This document shows, in pieces, positions 33,488 to 43,035 of a stretch of 64,000 nucleotides of DNA; the first letter of the stretch is position 1, and each line of letters begins with the position of its first letter. The stretch covers positions 62,001 through 126,000 of the forward strand of contig CAYTWH010000003.1 in assembly GCA_964442075.1 (NCBI GenBank). Reading direction: 5' to 3'. The notes beneath the pieces were generated by a model. That model saw only the letters and a list, made by a program, of their open reading frames with translations, was not told the DNA's origin and did no database searches. This stretch comes from CAYTAU01 sp964442075 (GTDB lineage Bacteria > Bacteroidota > Bacteroidia > Bacteroidales > CAYTAU01). The translations under genes were made by a program, and so were the position numbers.

Positions 33488-34681
33488 ATGAAAAAAAATG
33501 CAGCAACAAGGATTCAGGAATTAAGACACTTTGGTGAATTCGGAGGTGTTAATCCATCAATAACAGATTCATCAACTTTCTCATTTCTCGAAACTAAAAC
33601 AATGATTGATACGTTTGAAGGTAATGCACCCGGGTGCTTTTTATATTCACGTCATTGGAACCCTAGTAATAAATACTTAGCAGAAGCATTAGCAGCAATG
33701 GAAAATACAGAATCTGCATGGGTAAACGCCTCAGGAATGGCAGCAATAACAAATACTATTTTACAATTATGTAATGCAGGTGACCATATTATTACAAGTG
33801 TAGTTACTTATGGAGGAACATATGCTTTTTTTAAAAATTATTTGCCTAAATTTAATATAGAGGTAAGTTTTGTAAATATAACCGACTTAAATGCAGTAAA
33901 AGCAGCAATTAAGCCAAACACTAAAGTGATATATACGGAAACAATGACTAACCCAATGTTACAAATTTCTGATATCCCAAAACTTAAACAAATAACTCTT
34001 GCTAATAATATTAAACTAGTTGTTGACAATACTTTTACTCCTATGATATTTACTCCTCATGATTTAGGTGCAGATATTGTTGTTTATAGTCTTACAAAAT
34101 TTATAAATGGAAAAAATGATTGCGTAGCAGGTGCAATTTGTGGTAGCGAGCAATTTATTAATGATTTGTCAAACCTTAATGATGGAACAGCAATGCTATT
34201 AGGACCCGTACTTGACTCCTATCGTTCATCAAGTATTTTAAAAAACTTGCATACTCTACATATTCGAATGCAAAAACATAGCGAGAATGCTCAATTTCTT
34301 GCAGAAAAATTTAAAGAATCAAACATAAAAGTAAAATATGCAGGCTTAAAAGAACATCCAGAGTATGATTTAATGAATAGTTTAATGAACAAAGATATAG
34401 GATATGGAGGCATGATTGCTATAGATTTAAAAACATCAGAAGATTCAACAAAACTAATGCAAGAAATGCAAAAAAATGATGTAGGTTATCTTGCTGTTAG
34501 TTTAGGATATTTTAAGACTTTATTTAGTAATTCTGGTAAAAGTACTAGCTCTGAAGTTCCTATAGAAACTCAAAAAGAAATGGGACTTTCTCCTGGATTA
34601 GTTCGCTTTAGTGTTGGCTTAGATCAAGATATTGAAAATACATGGCAAAAAATACAAAAATGTTTAGAGATTCTTAAATAA
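33488..34681 (+). CDS. Cys/Met metabolism PLP enzyme (methionine gamma-lyase or related)
   Basis: A fold-type I PLP enzyme of the trans-sulfuration family, 397 residues. It shows YSRHWNPSNKYLAEALAAME near the N-terminus, NASGMAAITNTIL, YTETMTNPMLQISDI, VVDNTFTPMIFTPHDLGADIVV and the PLP lysine in VYSLTKFINGKNDCVAG. SLGYFKTLFSNSGKSTSSEVP and LVRFSVGLDQDIENTW end it. Possible activities are methionine gamma-lyase, cystathionine gamma-lyase or synthase, or O-acetylhomoserine sulfhydrylase; the usual Cys of methionine gamma-lyase (CxRxxNPT region) is not obvious because the motif here reads RHWNPSN. Divergence from an Lrp gene supports amino-acid control. Confidence 0.85.
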   Translation: MKKNAATRIQELRHFGEFGGVNPSITDSSTFSFLETKTMIDTFEGNAPGCFLYSRHWNPSNKYLAEALAAMENTESAWVNASGMAAITNTILQLCNAGDHIITSVVTYGGTYAFFKNYLPKFNIEVSFVNITDLNAVKAAIKPNTKVIYTETMTNPMLQISDIPKLKQITLANNIKLVVDNTFTPMIFTPHDLGADIVVYSLTKFINGKNDCVAGAICGSEQFINDLSNLNDGTAMLLGPVLDSYRSSSILKNLHTLHIRMQKHSENAQFLAEKFKESNIKVKYAGLKEHPEYDLMNSLMNKDIGYGGMIAIDLKTSEDSTKLMQEMQKNDVGYLAVSLGYFKTLFSNSGKSTSSEVPIETQKEMGLSPGLVRFSVGLDQDIENTWQKIQKCLEILK

Positions 34682-34703
34682 ATTAATTCTTAATCGAGTA
34701 TAT

Positions 34704-34751
34704 AGCTCCGCTACCAATAGATAGCGGAGTTTATCCCGATGAATATCGGGG
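34704..34751 (+). terminator. Two tandem hairpins after the lyase gene
   Basis: AGCTCCGCTA and TAGCGGAGTTT form a first stem (34704-34732). TCCCGAT and ATATCGGGG form a second one. The second resembles the common TCCCGATATCGGGA-type dispersed palindrome. Confidence 0.65.
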
Positions 34752-34756
34752 CTCAC

Positions 34757-34868
34757 GTCATTTATTTCATGTCATTTACTTTTACTACTGAATAACTATC
34801 TAATGACAATTGAATAACTTTTGAAAATATCATGAAAGTGTATTACAACTTCAAACTTCCGACTTACA
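34757..34868 (-). repeat. Remnant of an array with the TACACTTTC(A/G)TGATA motif
   Basis: On the minus strand TACACTTTCATGATAT (34842-34827) follows AAGTCGGAAGTTTGAAGTTG, as in the neighbourhoods of the motif at 8150 and 30335. Beyond it two rough 21-bp units (ACTGAATAACTATCTAATGAC and AATTGAATAACTTTTGAAAA on the plus strand) and two TCATTTA-type units follow. There is no cassette gene, so it looks like a decayed array. Confidence 0.5.
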
Positions 34869-34872
34869 ACTT

Positions 34873-37320
34873 CTAAAACATTCCACCTCCACCAACATCA
34901 ATCTCTTCTTCTTGTTGCTGCCTACGTTGATAATTATTTATTCTGTAACTTAAACTTAAACGAACAACAGGTGTTTCATTTCGCATTTTAAAGTTGGTAT
35001 AAAAAGTAGGGTTATCTAATATCATGTTATATTTAAACATATTAAACGGATCGCGTACATTAAGTGTTAATGTTGCTTTTCGTTTCATAAAGTCGTGTCG
35101 TAATGCCAGCCCTCCGGTAATAAAACTTTTTTGACTTCCTTGCAATTCAATTGTAGGAGCATTATAGTAAACATTAAATTGTAATTTAGTATTCTTGCCA
35201 AATTTTATAGTATTACTAAGGTTAATTGTATATGTAATTGCACTGGTATCAATTGGTAAACCGCTAACTTCTCCATTAACATTATAATAGAAAAAATTTG
35301 TTCCGGCATAAATACTCCACCATTTTTTTATTTGTATATTTCCTGAAAGTTCAAGACCTCCTGCTTTTGTTTTATTTAAATTATCTTGTAAAATATACAT
35401 TATTGTATCAACTGCTGTTATAGTTTGTGTCATGGCATTGTTGTTTTGCCTGTAATATAAACCTGCTGAAATAAATGAAGATTTTATTTTTTTAAAGTAA
35501 TTAAATTCATAGGAGTCAATATATTCAGGTTCAAGAGCAGGGTTTCCTTTACTTACCAACAGATTATCGGTATAATCGGGGAATGGATTTAAAAACCATG
35601 GTCGTGGACGGTTAATTCGTCTGCTGTAACTCATCTGCAAAGTATGTCCTTTTTTCAGTTCTTTTGAAACTGAGAAACTTGGAAAAAGTTGTAACTTCTC
35701 AAATAAATAATCTTCTTTGCTTGTAAGCTGGGTTAATTCACGCCAGGTATATTCTGTTCTCAATCCCATTTTATACCCAAAACCAAATATTTGATTACTG
35801 TAAGTTGTATATCCCGAATAGATAGACCTTAAAAACTCCATTTTATTACTATATAAAGTATCTGGTATCCATGAATCAGCATCTATGTCATAATTATCAA
35901 AAGTAAAATCAAAATCAGTATAATATACTTGTACTTGTCCTCCGACTTCAAACTTTCCTGTTTTACCAATAGGTAATGTATAATCGATTTTAAATTGGTA
36001 ATTATCGTTAAGATTTATATTATTTGATTGATGTTTATTATTGGGAATTAATCCAGTTGTGTTCCAATTAGAAAGAGTAATATATCTTTCTGCATTATTT
36101 GTAGTTAAACCATCCCAATAGGAATAATATCCCGAAAAATTAATTTCATGCCCTTCTTTTTGGAATTTCTTTTGTATATTTAAATTCATATTATAGTAAA
36201 GACCATCTATATAATACTTATCATTGGCAAGTTCATATCGATTTGTATTTGAAATACCCTCTTTATAAAAATCATAAGTTGATGAAAAATCCCTATCCAT
36301 AATGAATTCCCCAACGGAACCCGATAATGTTACTGTTGTTTTATCATCTATATAATAATCGGTGCCACACTTTACATTCCAACCACTTCTGCTCATATCC
36401 CTATAATTTGTTGATGTTGAAACTTGAGTAAGAGAATCGAAATATGTCTTATTTAACAGGTCGGTTTCCTGATAAAAAGGCTCATTATTATAATTAGCAC
36501 TTAAAAAATAATTAACTTTAGGAGTTCTGTAGTTTAGTATAAAATTAGTAGACCTTTTAAAATTAAGTTCTTTGCTTGTTCCTACAGATAAATTAATCAT
36601 GCCATTCATTCCTGTTTTGCTTTCCTTTTTCATAATAAGATTAATAATACCCGAAGTTCCATCAGGGTCATATTTTGCTGATGGATTTGTAATAATCTCA
36701 ATATTTTCGATAGCACTTGCAGGCATCTGTTTTAAAATATCGTTAGCACCCATTACAGATGGCTTGCCATCAATTAAAACAGTAAAACTCCCGCTTCCTC
36801 TAAGAGTAACATTGCCTTCAATATCTACATTAACCGATGGTACATTCTCTAAAACATCAACTGCCATACCTCCTTCCGCATTAACATGCTTACTTACATT
36901 AACAATTTTTTTATCAATTTTGTATTCTATATATGATTTCTCTTCTATAATCTCAGCGCCCTCAAGCATTTCAACTGCCTGTTCTATCTCTATTTTTTCA
37001 AGTTTTATAAATTTATTATCCTTTGTTATTTCAATATTTGGAATGATTACTTTTTTGTATCCTATAAAATTTGCTTCAAGATAATATTTGCCATAAGGAA
37101 TTTTCGAGATCATAAACACTCCATTTTCATTGCTTATTGTTCCATTGATCAAAGTTGAATCAAGCTGGCTGTATATTGCAATATTTGCATATTCAACAGG
37201 AATTCCCTGCCCTTTATCCATTACCATTCCTGATATAACACCATCGCCTTTTGGTGCTGACTGCTGAGCATAAATACAAACTGATAAAAAGAGGAATAGA
37301 AAAGCGAGAATAATTCTCAT
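34873..37320 (-). CDS. TonB-dependent outer-membrane receptor (CarboxypepD_reg / OMP beta-barrel)
   Basis: A signal peptide (residues 1-18) is followed by a carboxypeptidase-regulatory-like domain (GDGVISGMVMDKGQGIPVEYANIAIYSQ in part, about 25-105), a plug domain with AVDVLENVPSVNVDIEGNVTLRGSGSF and VLIDGKPSVMG, and an outer-membrane beta-barrel of the OMP_b-brl_3 type to the C-terminus. The last strand region runs to a Gln- and Gly-rich tail (QQQEEEIDVGGGGMF), which is unusual because such barrels normally end in an aromatic strand. No SusD partner is next to it, so a glycan role is not supported. Substrate unknown. Confidence 0.88.
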   Translation of the reverse strand: MRIILAFLFLFLSVCIYAQQSAPKGDGVISGMVMDKGQGIPVEYANIAIYSQLDSTLINGTISNENGVFMISKIPYGKYYLEANFIGYKKVIIPNIEITKDNKFIKLEKIEIEQAVEMLEGAEIIEEKSYIEYKIDKKIVNVSKHVNAEGGMAVDVLENVPSVNVDIEGNVTLRGSGSFTVLIDGKPSVMGANDILKQMPASAIENIEIITNPSAKYDPDGTSGIINLIMKKESKTGMNGMINLSVGTSKELNFKRSTNFILNYRTPKVNYFLSANYNNEPFYQETDLLNKTYFDSLTQVSTSTNYRDMSRSGWNVKCGTDYYIDDKTTVTLSGSVGEFIMDRDFSSTYDFYKEGISNTNRYELANDKYYIDGLYYNMNLNIQKKFQKEGHEINFSGYYSYWDGLTTNNAERYITLSNWNTTGLIPNNKHQSNNINLNDNYQFKIDYTLPIGKTGKFEVGGQVQVYYTDFDFTFDNYDIDADSWIPDTLYSNKMEFLRSIYSGYTTYSNQIFGFGYKMGLRTEYTWRELTQLTSKEDYLFEKLQLFPSFSVSKELKKGHTLQMSYSRRINRPRPWFLNPFPDYTDNLLVSKGNPALEPEYIDSYEFNYFKKIKSSFISAGLYYRQNNNAMTQTITAVDTIMYILQDNLNKTKAGGLELSGNIQIKKWWSIYAGTNFFYYNVNGEVSGLPIDTSAITYTINLSNTIKFGKNTKLQFNVYYNAPTIELQGSQKSFITGGLALRHDFMKRKATLTLNVRDPFNMFKYNMILDNPTFYTNFKMRNETPVVRLSLSYRINNYQRRQQQEEEIDVGGGGMF

Positions 37321-37439
37321 ATCAAATAATTTTAATCAAAAATAGAATTTTAATAAAGCTATAACGATTAACTCTGTTAATAGTTACAGATTTTATCAGT
37401 TGTAATTTCTGATTTTGTGTTGACAAGGAATAAGGTGCT

Positions 37440-37772
37440 TTATTTTGCACAATTAACACAATATAAGCTTTCTGGTCTGAATAAAATTCTACCCAATGGA
37501 ATTGGGTTCTTGCATCTTAAACAAAGCCCAAAATCTTTAGTTCCTAATTTAGAAAAAACAAGATTTAGGTTTCTTAACTTTTCTTCTGCTTGACGTAGAG
37601 CAGCTTCCGTTACACTTTTATTGTTAATAGCATCCATGCGGGAAAGGCGTCCAATTGCAACATCAGGTGCAATAGGTTTTGTCATTTCCTTATATTTTTC
37701 AATTGACTTTTCTGTCTTTGAAATCTCGTTAAGGATCTTTTGTTTTATTTCGTCAGTTTCTATTATGGCTAT
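37440..37772 (-). CDS. DksA/TraR-family zinc-finger protein with apparent non-AUG start
   Basis: The C-terminal zinc finger is clear (GLCLRCKNPIPLGRILFRPE and LYCVNCAK). The core has TKPIAPDVAIGRLSRMDAIN. Only an 81-residue form starts with ATG (37685). In the same frame, 29 more codons upstream encode ETDEIKQKILNEISKTEKSI and EKYKE, which complete the coiled-coil helix expected in this family. That frame reaches a TAA at 37785-37787 with no ATG, GTG or TTG except a TTA; ATA (37772) or ATT (37784) are the only near-start codons. The full form would be about 110 residues, the usual length. The protein binds RNA polymerase in this family. Confidence 0.8.
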   Translation of the reverse strand: MAIIETDEIKQKILNEISKTEKSIEKYKEMTKPIAPDVAIGRLSRMDAINNKSVTEAALRQAEEKLRNLNLVFSKLGTKDFGLCLRCKNPIPLGRILFRPESLYCVNCAK

Positions 37773-37812
37773 TTTATTTAAAATTTAAAACAAATGTAAT
37801 AATAATATTTTA

Positions 37813-40233
37813 CTATTTTTTCAAATACCAGTAATCTAAATAATAAAGTATTTTAACCGATATGCTATTTATTTGAGGTGAGTTAAGAATATTGTTTAAA
37901 TTTTTTCGGTAATCGTAAATAATTTCATCGCCAAATTTATAGATATTGTTTTTCCAGACTACTGATATTTCGCTGCCAGGCATAAATTGCCATTTGTACG
38001 ACATGTCGATAGTAAAGGCATTAAAATTAATATCGTGATTTGCGGTATAATTGGTGTTGTCTAAATATCCTTCACTATTTAAGGTGAAAAAATCGAAGTA
38101 CTTTGCAGTAGACCAATAATGACGTAATCGGAAACTTAATGATGATTTATTATTAAAAATATAGTTTGATGAAATTGTGTTTGTTATAGTCTTTACTTGT
38201 CGTTCTCCAAAAACTACTGCATTCATAGAGTCGTTAAATGTAACATATCCGTATGCTAACGCAACTTTATCGTAATTAAACTTGTAAATTAAATTCATTT
38301 TGTTGCTTAAACGTAATCGTGGAGAAATTGTAAAATCATAATCGCTAATAGCTTTTCTAATATGAAAGCTTTTGGAATAACCATAACTGCAGCCTGCATC
38401 AATAACAAACTTTTTTCTGTAATCGGGCGAAATAAAAATACTAAAAAAAGTATTTATAGGCATTTTAAATACATTACCTGTGCGCGATTCAAAAAAATCG
38501 TTTCCTTCAGTAGGCATACTAAAAAGATTCAAGAACAATGTAGTATGGTTTTTAAATACTGTTATTGAATTTAAATATATGTTGAAATAAGAGAATTTGC
38601 TTGGTTCGTACAAACTAATATGACTTGTTGACAAGCTATTGTCGCTTCTTAATATTATCCAGAATGGGTCAAAAATATTATATGATAATTCAAGTTCGTT
38701 TTCTACTTCGTTGTTGTTTTCAAGATACCCCATATCGTTAGGATCGTATGTATTGGAAATAACTGCACGGTATATATCAAATGTAAAGTTGCCACTGTTC
38801 TTTTCAAAGCCTATTTCGTAATTATATCCAATATCGGTAGAGTCTGCAATATATTTTTGACTGATAATTCCGTTGCCGTATATATCGTAAGAGTTATCTT
38901 TGTTTAAAAGCCCAAACTCCAAACCGGAAACATTTGCTGAGTAATTATCTTTTGCCCTTGTAACATTTGTATTAACAAGGCTAATATATGAATTGTTTTT
39001 AAGCGATTGGTCGAACACTATCATACTGTAATTTGTAAACGGTTGTGTGCTAATTTTTCGTGTATTGCCAAGTGTATCTTCAATAGAGGCATAAGTATTT
39101 GATGTCATTGCATTAAATAAACCAATACCCAGCCCTTTGTTTGTTCTGCCCGAAATCTTTGTTGCATTTATTAGCTTTGTTTCTTCAGGGTTTTCAATAA
39201 TTTCCTCACTATCTTTAACAATATCGTAAACATTTTCGTATCCTGCAGGCTCGTTTCCAATTCTGCGAGAATAAAATATTTCACATTTTTCAAACAGCTC
39301 TGTACCTTCGGTAAAAAATGAACGTTTTTCGTTGTAATATGTTTCAAAAGGTGTAAGGTTAAGAATTTTGTCATCGGATTGCACTTGTCCAAAATCAGGT
39401 ATCAGGGTTACATCAAGAGTAAAACTTTCGTTGATACCATATTTTAAGTCCATTCCTCCATTAAAAGTATATCCAAAGCTTTTATCTTCAGAATAATTTT
39501 CGGCATAAGAAGAAACATACGGAGTTATTGATAATCTTAGTGGTGGTTCTATATCTCTTATTCCTGTTATTATACCAACTTGTGGAGTAATAATACCTTT
39601 CTTTTTATCTATATATTGCCAAGTTGACCATTCTCTATATCTCCTAATGCCACGCCAGAAATTAACTCCCCATATTTGTTCTTTTACTTTAGGGAAGCGT
39701 AGTGCAGAGTACGGTATCTTAATTTCGGCGCTCCAACCCTTATCAAGCATTTTAACATTACTTTCCCAAACAGCATTCCATTTTTCGTCCATGTCTTCTT
39801 CGGTAGTTTTAAAATCTACTTGCACTCCTGCTGCCGTGAGCCAAAAACTTACAGCATTAATACCATCGTTAAACGGATTTATAGTAAAAGCAAAAATATC
39901 AGTATTGCCATCACCATTGTCGCGTTCGCTAAATTCTGCAAGAATACTATCAGGTGCAGTATCATACATCATTGCAGCTACATATAATGCGTTGTTGTTA
40001 TATGTAATTTTTACCTCTGTTTTTTGCGAACCAGCACGACCATCATTATAAGGTTCAAACTGAATAAAATTTGTTGCTATGGGCACATTATTCCAACATG
40101 AGTCATTAATATCTCCGTCTATTACCGGTGGATTACTTATTCTAATTGCCTCAATTGTTTTTTTCTCGTTTTGAGCAAGTAAAAAAGTTGATAATAATAT
40201 TAGTATTGGTAATATGTATTTTATTAAGCTCAT
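37813..40233 (-). CDS. DUF5916 secreted protein with CBM9-like N-terminus
   Basis: A signal peptide (residues 1-20) leads to a CBM9-like domain with PVIDGDINDSCWNNVP, TEVKITYNNNALYVAAMMYD and WSAEIKIPYSALRFP. The rest (about 220-806) is DUF5916, which looks like an outer-membrane barrel: PDFGQVQSDDKILNLTPFETYYNEKRSFFTEG in pieces, and many alternating strands after it. These proteins are common in Bacteroidota and poorly understood. It starts 11 nt downstream of a TATCTTTG box. Confidence 0.88.
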   Translation of the reverse strand: MSLIKYILPILILLSTFLLAQNEKKTIEAIRISNPPVIDGDINDSCWNNVPIATNFIQFEPYNDGRAGSQKTEVKITYNNNALYVAAMMYDTAPDSILAEFSERDNGDGNTDIFAFTINPFNDGINAVSFWLTAAGVQVDFKTTEEDMDEKWNAVWESNVKMLDKGWSAEIKIPYSALRFPKVKEQIWGVNFWRGIRRYREWSTWQYIDKKKGIITPQVGIITGIRDIEPPLRLSITPYVSSYAENYSEDKSFGYTFNGGMDLKYGINESFTLDVTLIPDFGQVQSDDKILNLTPFETYYNEKRSFFTEGTELFEKCEIFYSRRIGNEPAGYENVYDIVKDSEEIIENPEETKLINATKISGRTNKGLGIGLFNAMTSNTYASIEDTLGNTRKISTQPFTNYSMIVFDQSLKNNSYISLVNTNVTRAKDNYSANVSGLEFGLLNKDNSYDIYGNGIISQKYIADSTDIGYNYEIGFEKNSGNFTFDIYRAVISNTYDPNDMGYLENNNEVENELELSYNIFDPFWIILRSDNSLSTSHISLYEPSKFSYFNIYLNSITVFKNHTTLFLNLFSMPTEGNDFFESRTGNVFKMPINTFFSIFISPDYRKKFVIDAGCSYGYSKSFHIRKAISDYDFTISPRLRLSNKMNLIYKFNYDKVALAYGYVTFNDSMNAVVFGERQVKTITNTISSNYIFNNKSSLSFRLRHYWSTAKYFDFFTLNSEGYLDNTNYTANHDINFNAFTIDMSYKWQFMPGSEISVVWKNNIYKFGDEIIYDYRKNLNNILNSPQINSISVKILYYLDYWYLKK

Positions 40234-40243
40234 ATAATAACTG

Positions 40244-40251
40244 CAAAGATA
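40244..40251 (-). promoter_or_regulatory. -7 box of the DUF5916 gene
   Basis: TATCTTTG on the minus strand, a TAnnTTTG match, lies about 10 nt before the ATG. The leader would be very short. Confidence 0.45.
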
Positions 40252-40333
40252 TTGTTTTATTTAAATTTTAGCAGAAATTAATTAAGCGATACAATGTGCA
40301 AAATATTATATCAATATTTTTTTTAAAAAACTA

Positions 40334-40588
40334 TTAATATCTAAAATGAATAAAAATCCTTCCGAAATTTTTACTGTCTTTTTCAAGTCTATGATAAAGA
40401 TTCTTAATTTCCTTTTTTTGCAAAAATCTTATAACCTTCTTTTTTAGTTGTCCGCTTCCTTTACCAGGAATAATCTCAATTAATGATATTTTTTTATCAA
40501 TAGCTTCATTAATTATATCGTTTAGGGCATTATCAATTAAATTGCCTTTGTTGTATATTTCGTGAAGATCTAATTTTAGTTTTGCCAT
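40334..40588 (-). CDS. Smr-domain small protein
   Basis: An 84-residue stand-alone Smr fold: LDLHEIY at the N-terminus, then VIDNALNDIINEA-type helix, IIPGKGSGQLKKKVIRFL with the usual GxGSG loop, and FGRIFIHFRY at the end. Smr domains nick or cleave nucleic acids; on its own the function is uncertain. It follows the radical SAM gene by one base and so is co-translated with it. Confidence 0.82.
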   Translation of the reverse strand: MAKLKLDLHEIYNKGNLIDNALNDIINEAIDKKISLIEIIPGKGSGQLKKKVIRFLQKKEIKNLYHRLEKDSKNFGRIFIHFRY

Positions 40589-40589
40589 A

Positions 40590-41474
40590 TCATAATCCCC
40601 TCATCCATTCTTTTCTTAAAGAGCGTGGATTTTCAATTGCATAATCAATTTGCTTAAGAAATTTCTCTTTATCGCGTGATAAACCACCTTTTAAAACAAG
40701 GTAATTTGAAGCATGATCGCTTCTAAAAACTGTACTGTCTAATTCTGTGTGTTCAATAAACATTCTTAATTCTTTCAACAATCCTTCTGTGTTTAGCTCA
40801 ATAAACTCATCGGGAAACTTTTTTTTGTAATGTTTAACTCCAAAAGGAAAACTTAATACAAGACAAGAAGCAAATTCTGGTTGTATTTTATTTAATATTT
40901 CAGCAGAATTAATTGCATGTTGTTTACTGTACTTCTCCCCTCCCAGCCCTGTTAATATCATTACAGAACTTCTTATTCCGGCTTGTTTTGCTTTTAACAT
41001 TCCATCAATAGTTGAATTATATGTCTCACCCTTATTAATAATTTTCAATAATTCATCATCACCTGTTTCAACACCAACGTATATTAGTTTTAATCCTGCA
41101 TCCTTAATTTCTTTTAATTCTTCTACACTTTTATTGTTAATGTTTTTTGGTAAAGCATAAGCTGATATTCTTTGAACTTTTGGAAATGCTTCGTTTAATT
41201 TATTTAATATTCTTATCAACTTATTTGATGATAAAACCATAGAATCGCCATCGGCAAGAAAAATTCTTCTGATATCATTATTTTCTGATGCTACTGTTTC
41301 TATTTCATTAAAAACCTCTTCTTCACTACGTATTTTGAATTTCTTTGTTGAATACATTTCGCAAAAGGCACACTTATTCCACGAGCAACCCAAAGTTACC
41401 TGTAATATTAAGGAATTACCTTCGCTTGGCGGACGAAAAACTGGTTCGTCATAATCTATTGGTAAACTATACAT
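40590..41474 (-). CDS. Radical SAM protein with CX4CX2C cluster motif
   Basis: The cluster motif is GCSWNKCAFCEMY with Cys30, Cys35 and Cys38, a CX4CX2C spacing seen in a subgroup of radical SAM proteins rather than the usual CX3CX2C. FLADGDSMVLSSNKL and RISAYALPKN follow, then IYVGVETGDDELLKIINKGE and MILTGLGGEKYSKQHA from the TIM-barrel half. There is no auxiliary cluster domain. The substrate is unknown. The gene lies 3 nt after an aminotransferase gene and one base before the Smr gene in a tight operon. Confidence 0.85.
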   Translation of the reverse strand: MYSLPIDYDEPVFRPPSEGNSLILQVTLGCSWNKCAFCEMYSTKKFKIRSEEEVFNEIETVASENNDIRRIFLADGDSMVLSSNKLIRILNKLNEAFPKVQRISAYALPKNINNKSVEELKEIKDAGLKLIYVGVETGDDELLKIINKGETYNSTIDGMLKAKQAGIRSSVMILTGLGGEKYSKQHAINSAEILNKIQPEFASCLVLSFPFGVKHYKKKFPDEFIELNTEGLLKELRMFIEHTELDSTVFRSDHASNYLVLKGGLSRDKEKFLKQIDYAIENPRSLRKEWMRGL

Positions 41475-41477
41475 AAT

Positions 41478-42806
41478 CTAACTATGATGCTCCTTGAATT
41501 TTTTCAATCTGGATTCCAGATCAGCAAATCTTTCTTCCCCCGTTAGCGAAACACAAGCACGCATGCCTTCGTGGTGTTCGCTTCCTGTTATTGATAATGA
41601 AATAGCACTTATTCCATAATAAATTAGTTCTTCCAGTAACTCTACTCCTGTCATTCCGGGATATGAAAAAGTAAAATAAAATCCATCAGCCAAAGGTTTA
41701 TCTTCATCTTTATCGTAAACTATTTTAAAACCATTATCAGTAAATAGTTTTTTCATCACTTTTGCTCTTTCTCCGTATATCCTTACACCTTCAACAAAGT
41801 TAAATTCTCCATCATTAGCTGCTTTTAAAATTGCGGCCAGTGCGTATTGTGCAGAATGACTACACCCGGAAGATAAAGCATACAAAGCTCCAAAAACCAT
41901 TGCATAACCAAATTCATCAGATTTGAAATAACGTTTCAAATCAGGATATTGACGTTTGAATAATTTATCGGAAATTACCATCATTCCTACCCTTTGACCT
42001 GCATAGCTAAATGCTTTTGAGCTTGATATCAGCAATAAATAATTATCGGTATAATTTGCTACTGTAGGTTGATACGGTTCCTGTCCTGGCTTTGAAAGAT
42101 CTTTTCTGAAATCCATAGCAAAATAAGCCAAGTCCTCAACAACAATTACATCATATTTATCTGCCATTTCGGCAATTATTTTAAGCTCTGTTTCGGTAAA
42201 GCATATCCACGAAGGATTATTTGGGTTAGAATAAAGCATTATTGATATATTGCCTTGTTTTAAATATGCTTCAAGTTTATCTCGTAATTTTTCGCCACGA
42301 TAATCATATACATCAAAAGTGTCATACTTCATTCCCATTACATTAAGCTGTTGCTTCTGAACAGGAAATCCCGGATCAATAAAAAGTACGGTATCTTTTT
42401 TAACATCCCTTCTGCCTGCAACCATAAATGTAGCATAACCACCTTGCATTGAACCCGCTGACGACATACAGTGTGCAGAATCAACATCAATATTCATAAA
42501 TGACTTTACAAAACGTGATATTTCCACTTTCAATTCTGCTACACCTTCTATCATAGGATATTTTGCCGCAACACCTTTTCTCAAAGCAGCAATTTCTGCT
42601 TCAGTACCAATATCTGAGGGTAATAATCCCGGAACTCCCATTTCCATTCTAATAAATTTATCTCCACTGACTTTTTCTATCTCATTTACTAATCTTACTA
42701 TTTCTCTTATTGATGCTTTACCCACCTCTTGCAAGCCACTGTCAATAATCTTTTCCTTAACTAACTCATAGTTAATGGGTATATCGTTTCTATATTGTAT
42801 GTCCAT
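41478..42806 (-). CDS. Class I/II PLP-dependent aminotransferase
   Basis: A fold-type I aminotransferase of 442 residues. GVPGLLPSDIGTEAE and KYPMIEGVAELKVEI lie near the N-terminus. VLFIDPGFPVQKQQL, SNPNNPSWICFTETELK, VVEDLAYFAMDF and the PLP lysine in LLISSSKAFSYAGQRVGMM follow. It resembles bifunctional or aspartate-type aminotransferases in Bacteroidota, but the substrate is not clear from sequence. It starts the operon with the radical SAM and Smr genes. Confidence 0.88.
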   Translation of the reverse strand: MDIQYRNDIPINYELVKEKIIDSGLQEVGKASIREIVRLVNEIEKVSGDKFIRMEMGVPGLLPSDIGTEAEIAALRKGVAAKYPMIEGVAELKVEISRFVKSFMNIDVDSAHCMSSAGSMQGGYATFMVAGRRDVKKDTVLFIDPGFPVQKQQLNVMGMKYDTFDVYDYRGEKLRDKLEAYLKQGNISIMLYSNPNNPSWICFTETELKIIAEMADKYDVIVVEDLAYFAMDFRKDLSKPGQEPYQPTVANYTDNYLLLISSSKAFSYAGQRVGMMVISDKLFKRQYPDLKRYFKSDEFGYAMVFGALYALSSGCSHSAQYALAAILKAANDGEFNFVEGVRIYGERAKVMKKLFTDNGFKIVYDKDEDKPLADGFYFTFSYPGMTGVELLEELIYYGISAISLSITGSEHHEGMRACVSLTGEERFADLESRLKKFKEHHS

Positions 42807-42999
42807 ATCAAATAAGATTTATTTATGAATATGATACAATATTAATCAATATTAAAATCATATAAAAAAAGCTTTGTATTTTTAATAACATCAAATTAAA
42901 TTCAAATATTACTGTCTGACATTCTGGCAATTGACCATTTGGCAAATAATAAAATGTTAATTTTAGAAACCAAAGTTTTCAATATGTTTATAAAAGAAT

Positions 43000-43007
43000 T
43001 ACTTTTG
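43000..43007 (+). promoter_or_regulatory. -7 box of the TPR gene
   Basis: TACTTTTG matches TAnnTTTG and lies 28 nt before the ATG at 43036. Confidence 0.5.
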
Positions 43008-43035
43008 CAAATTATTAAAATTAATATCACAAGAT

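Noticed and set aside
36572..37084. 170-codon plus-strand frame inside the TonB-dependent receptor gene
   Set aside because: Antisense to a well-supported plug domain; hydrophobic composition is that expected from reverse reading of beta-rich coding sequence.
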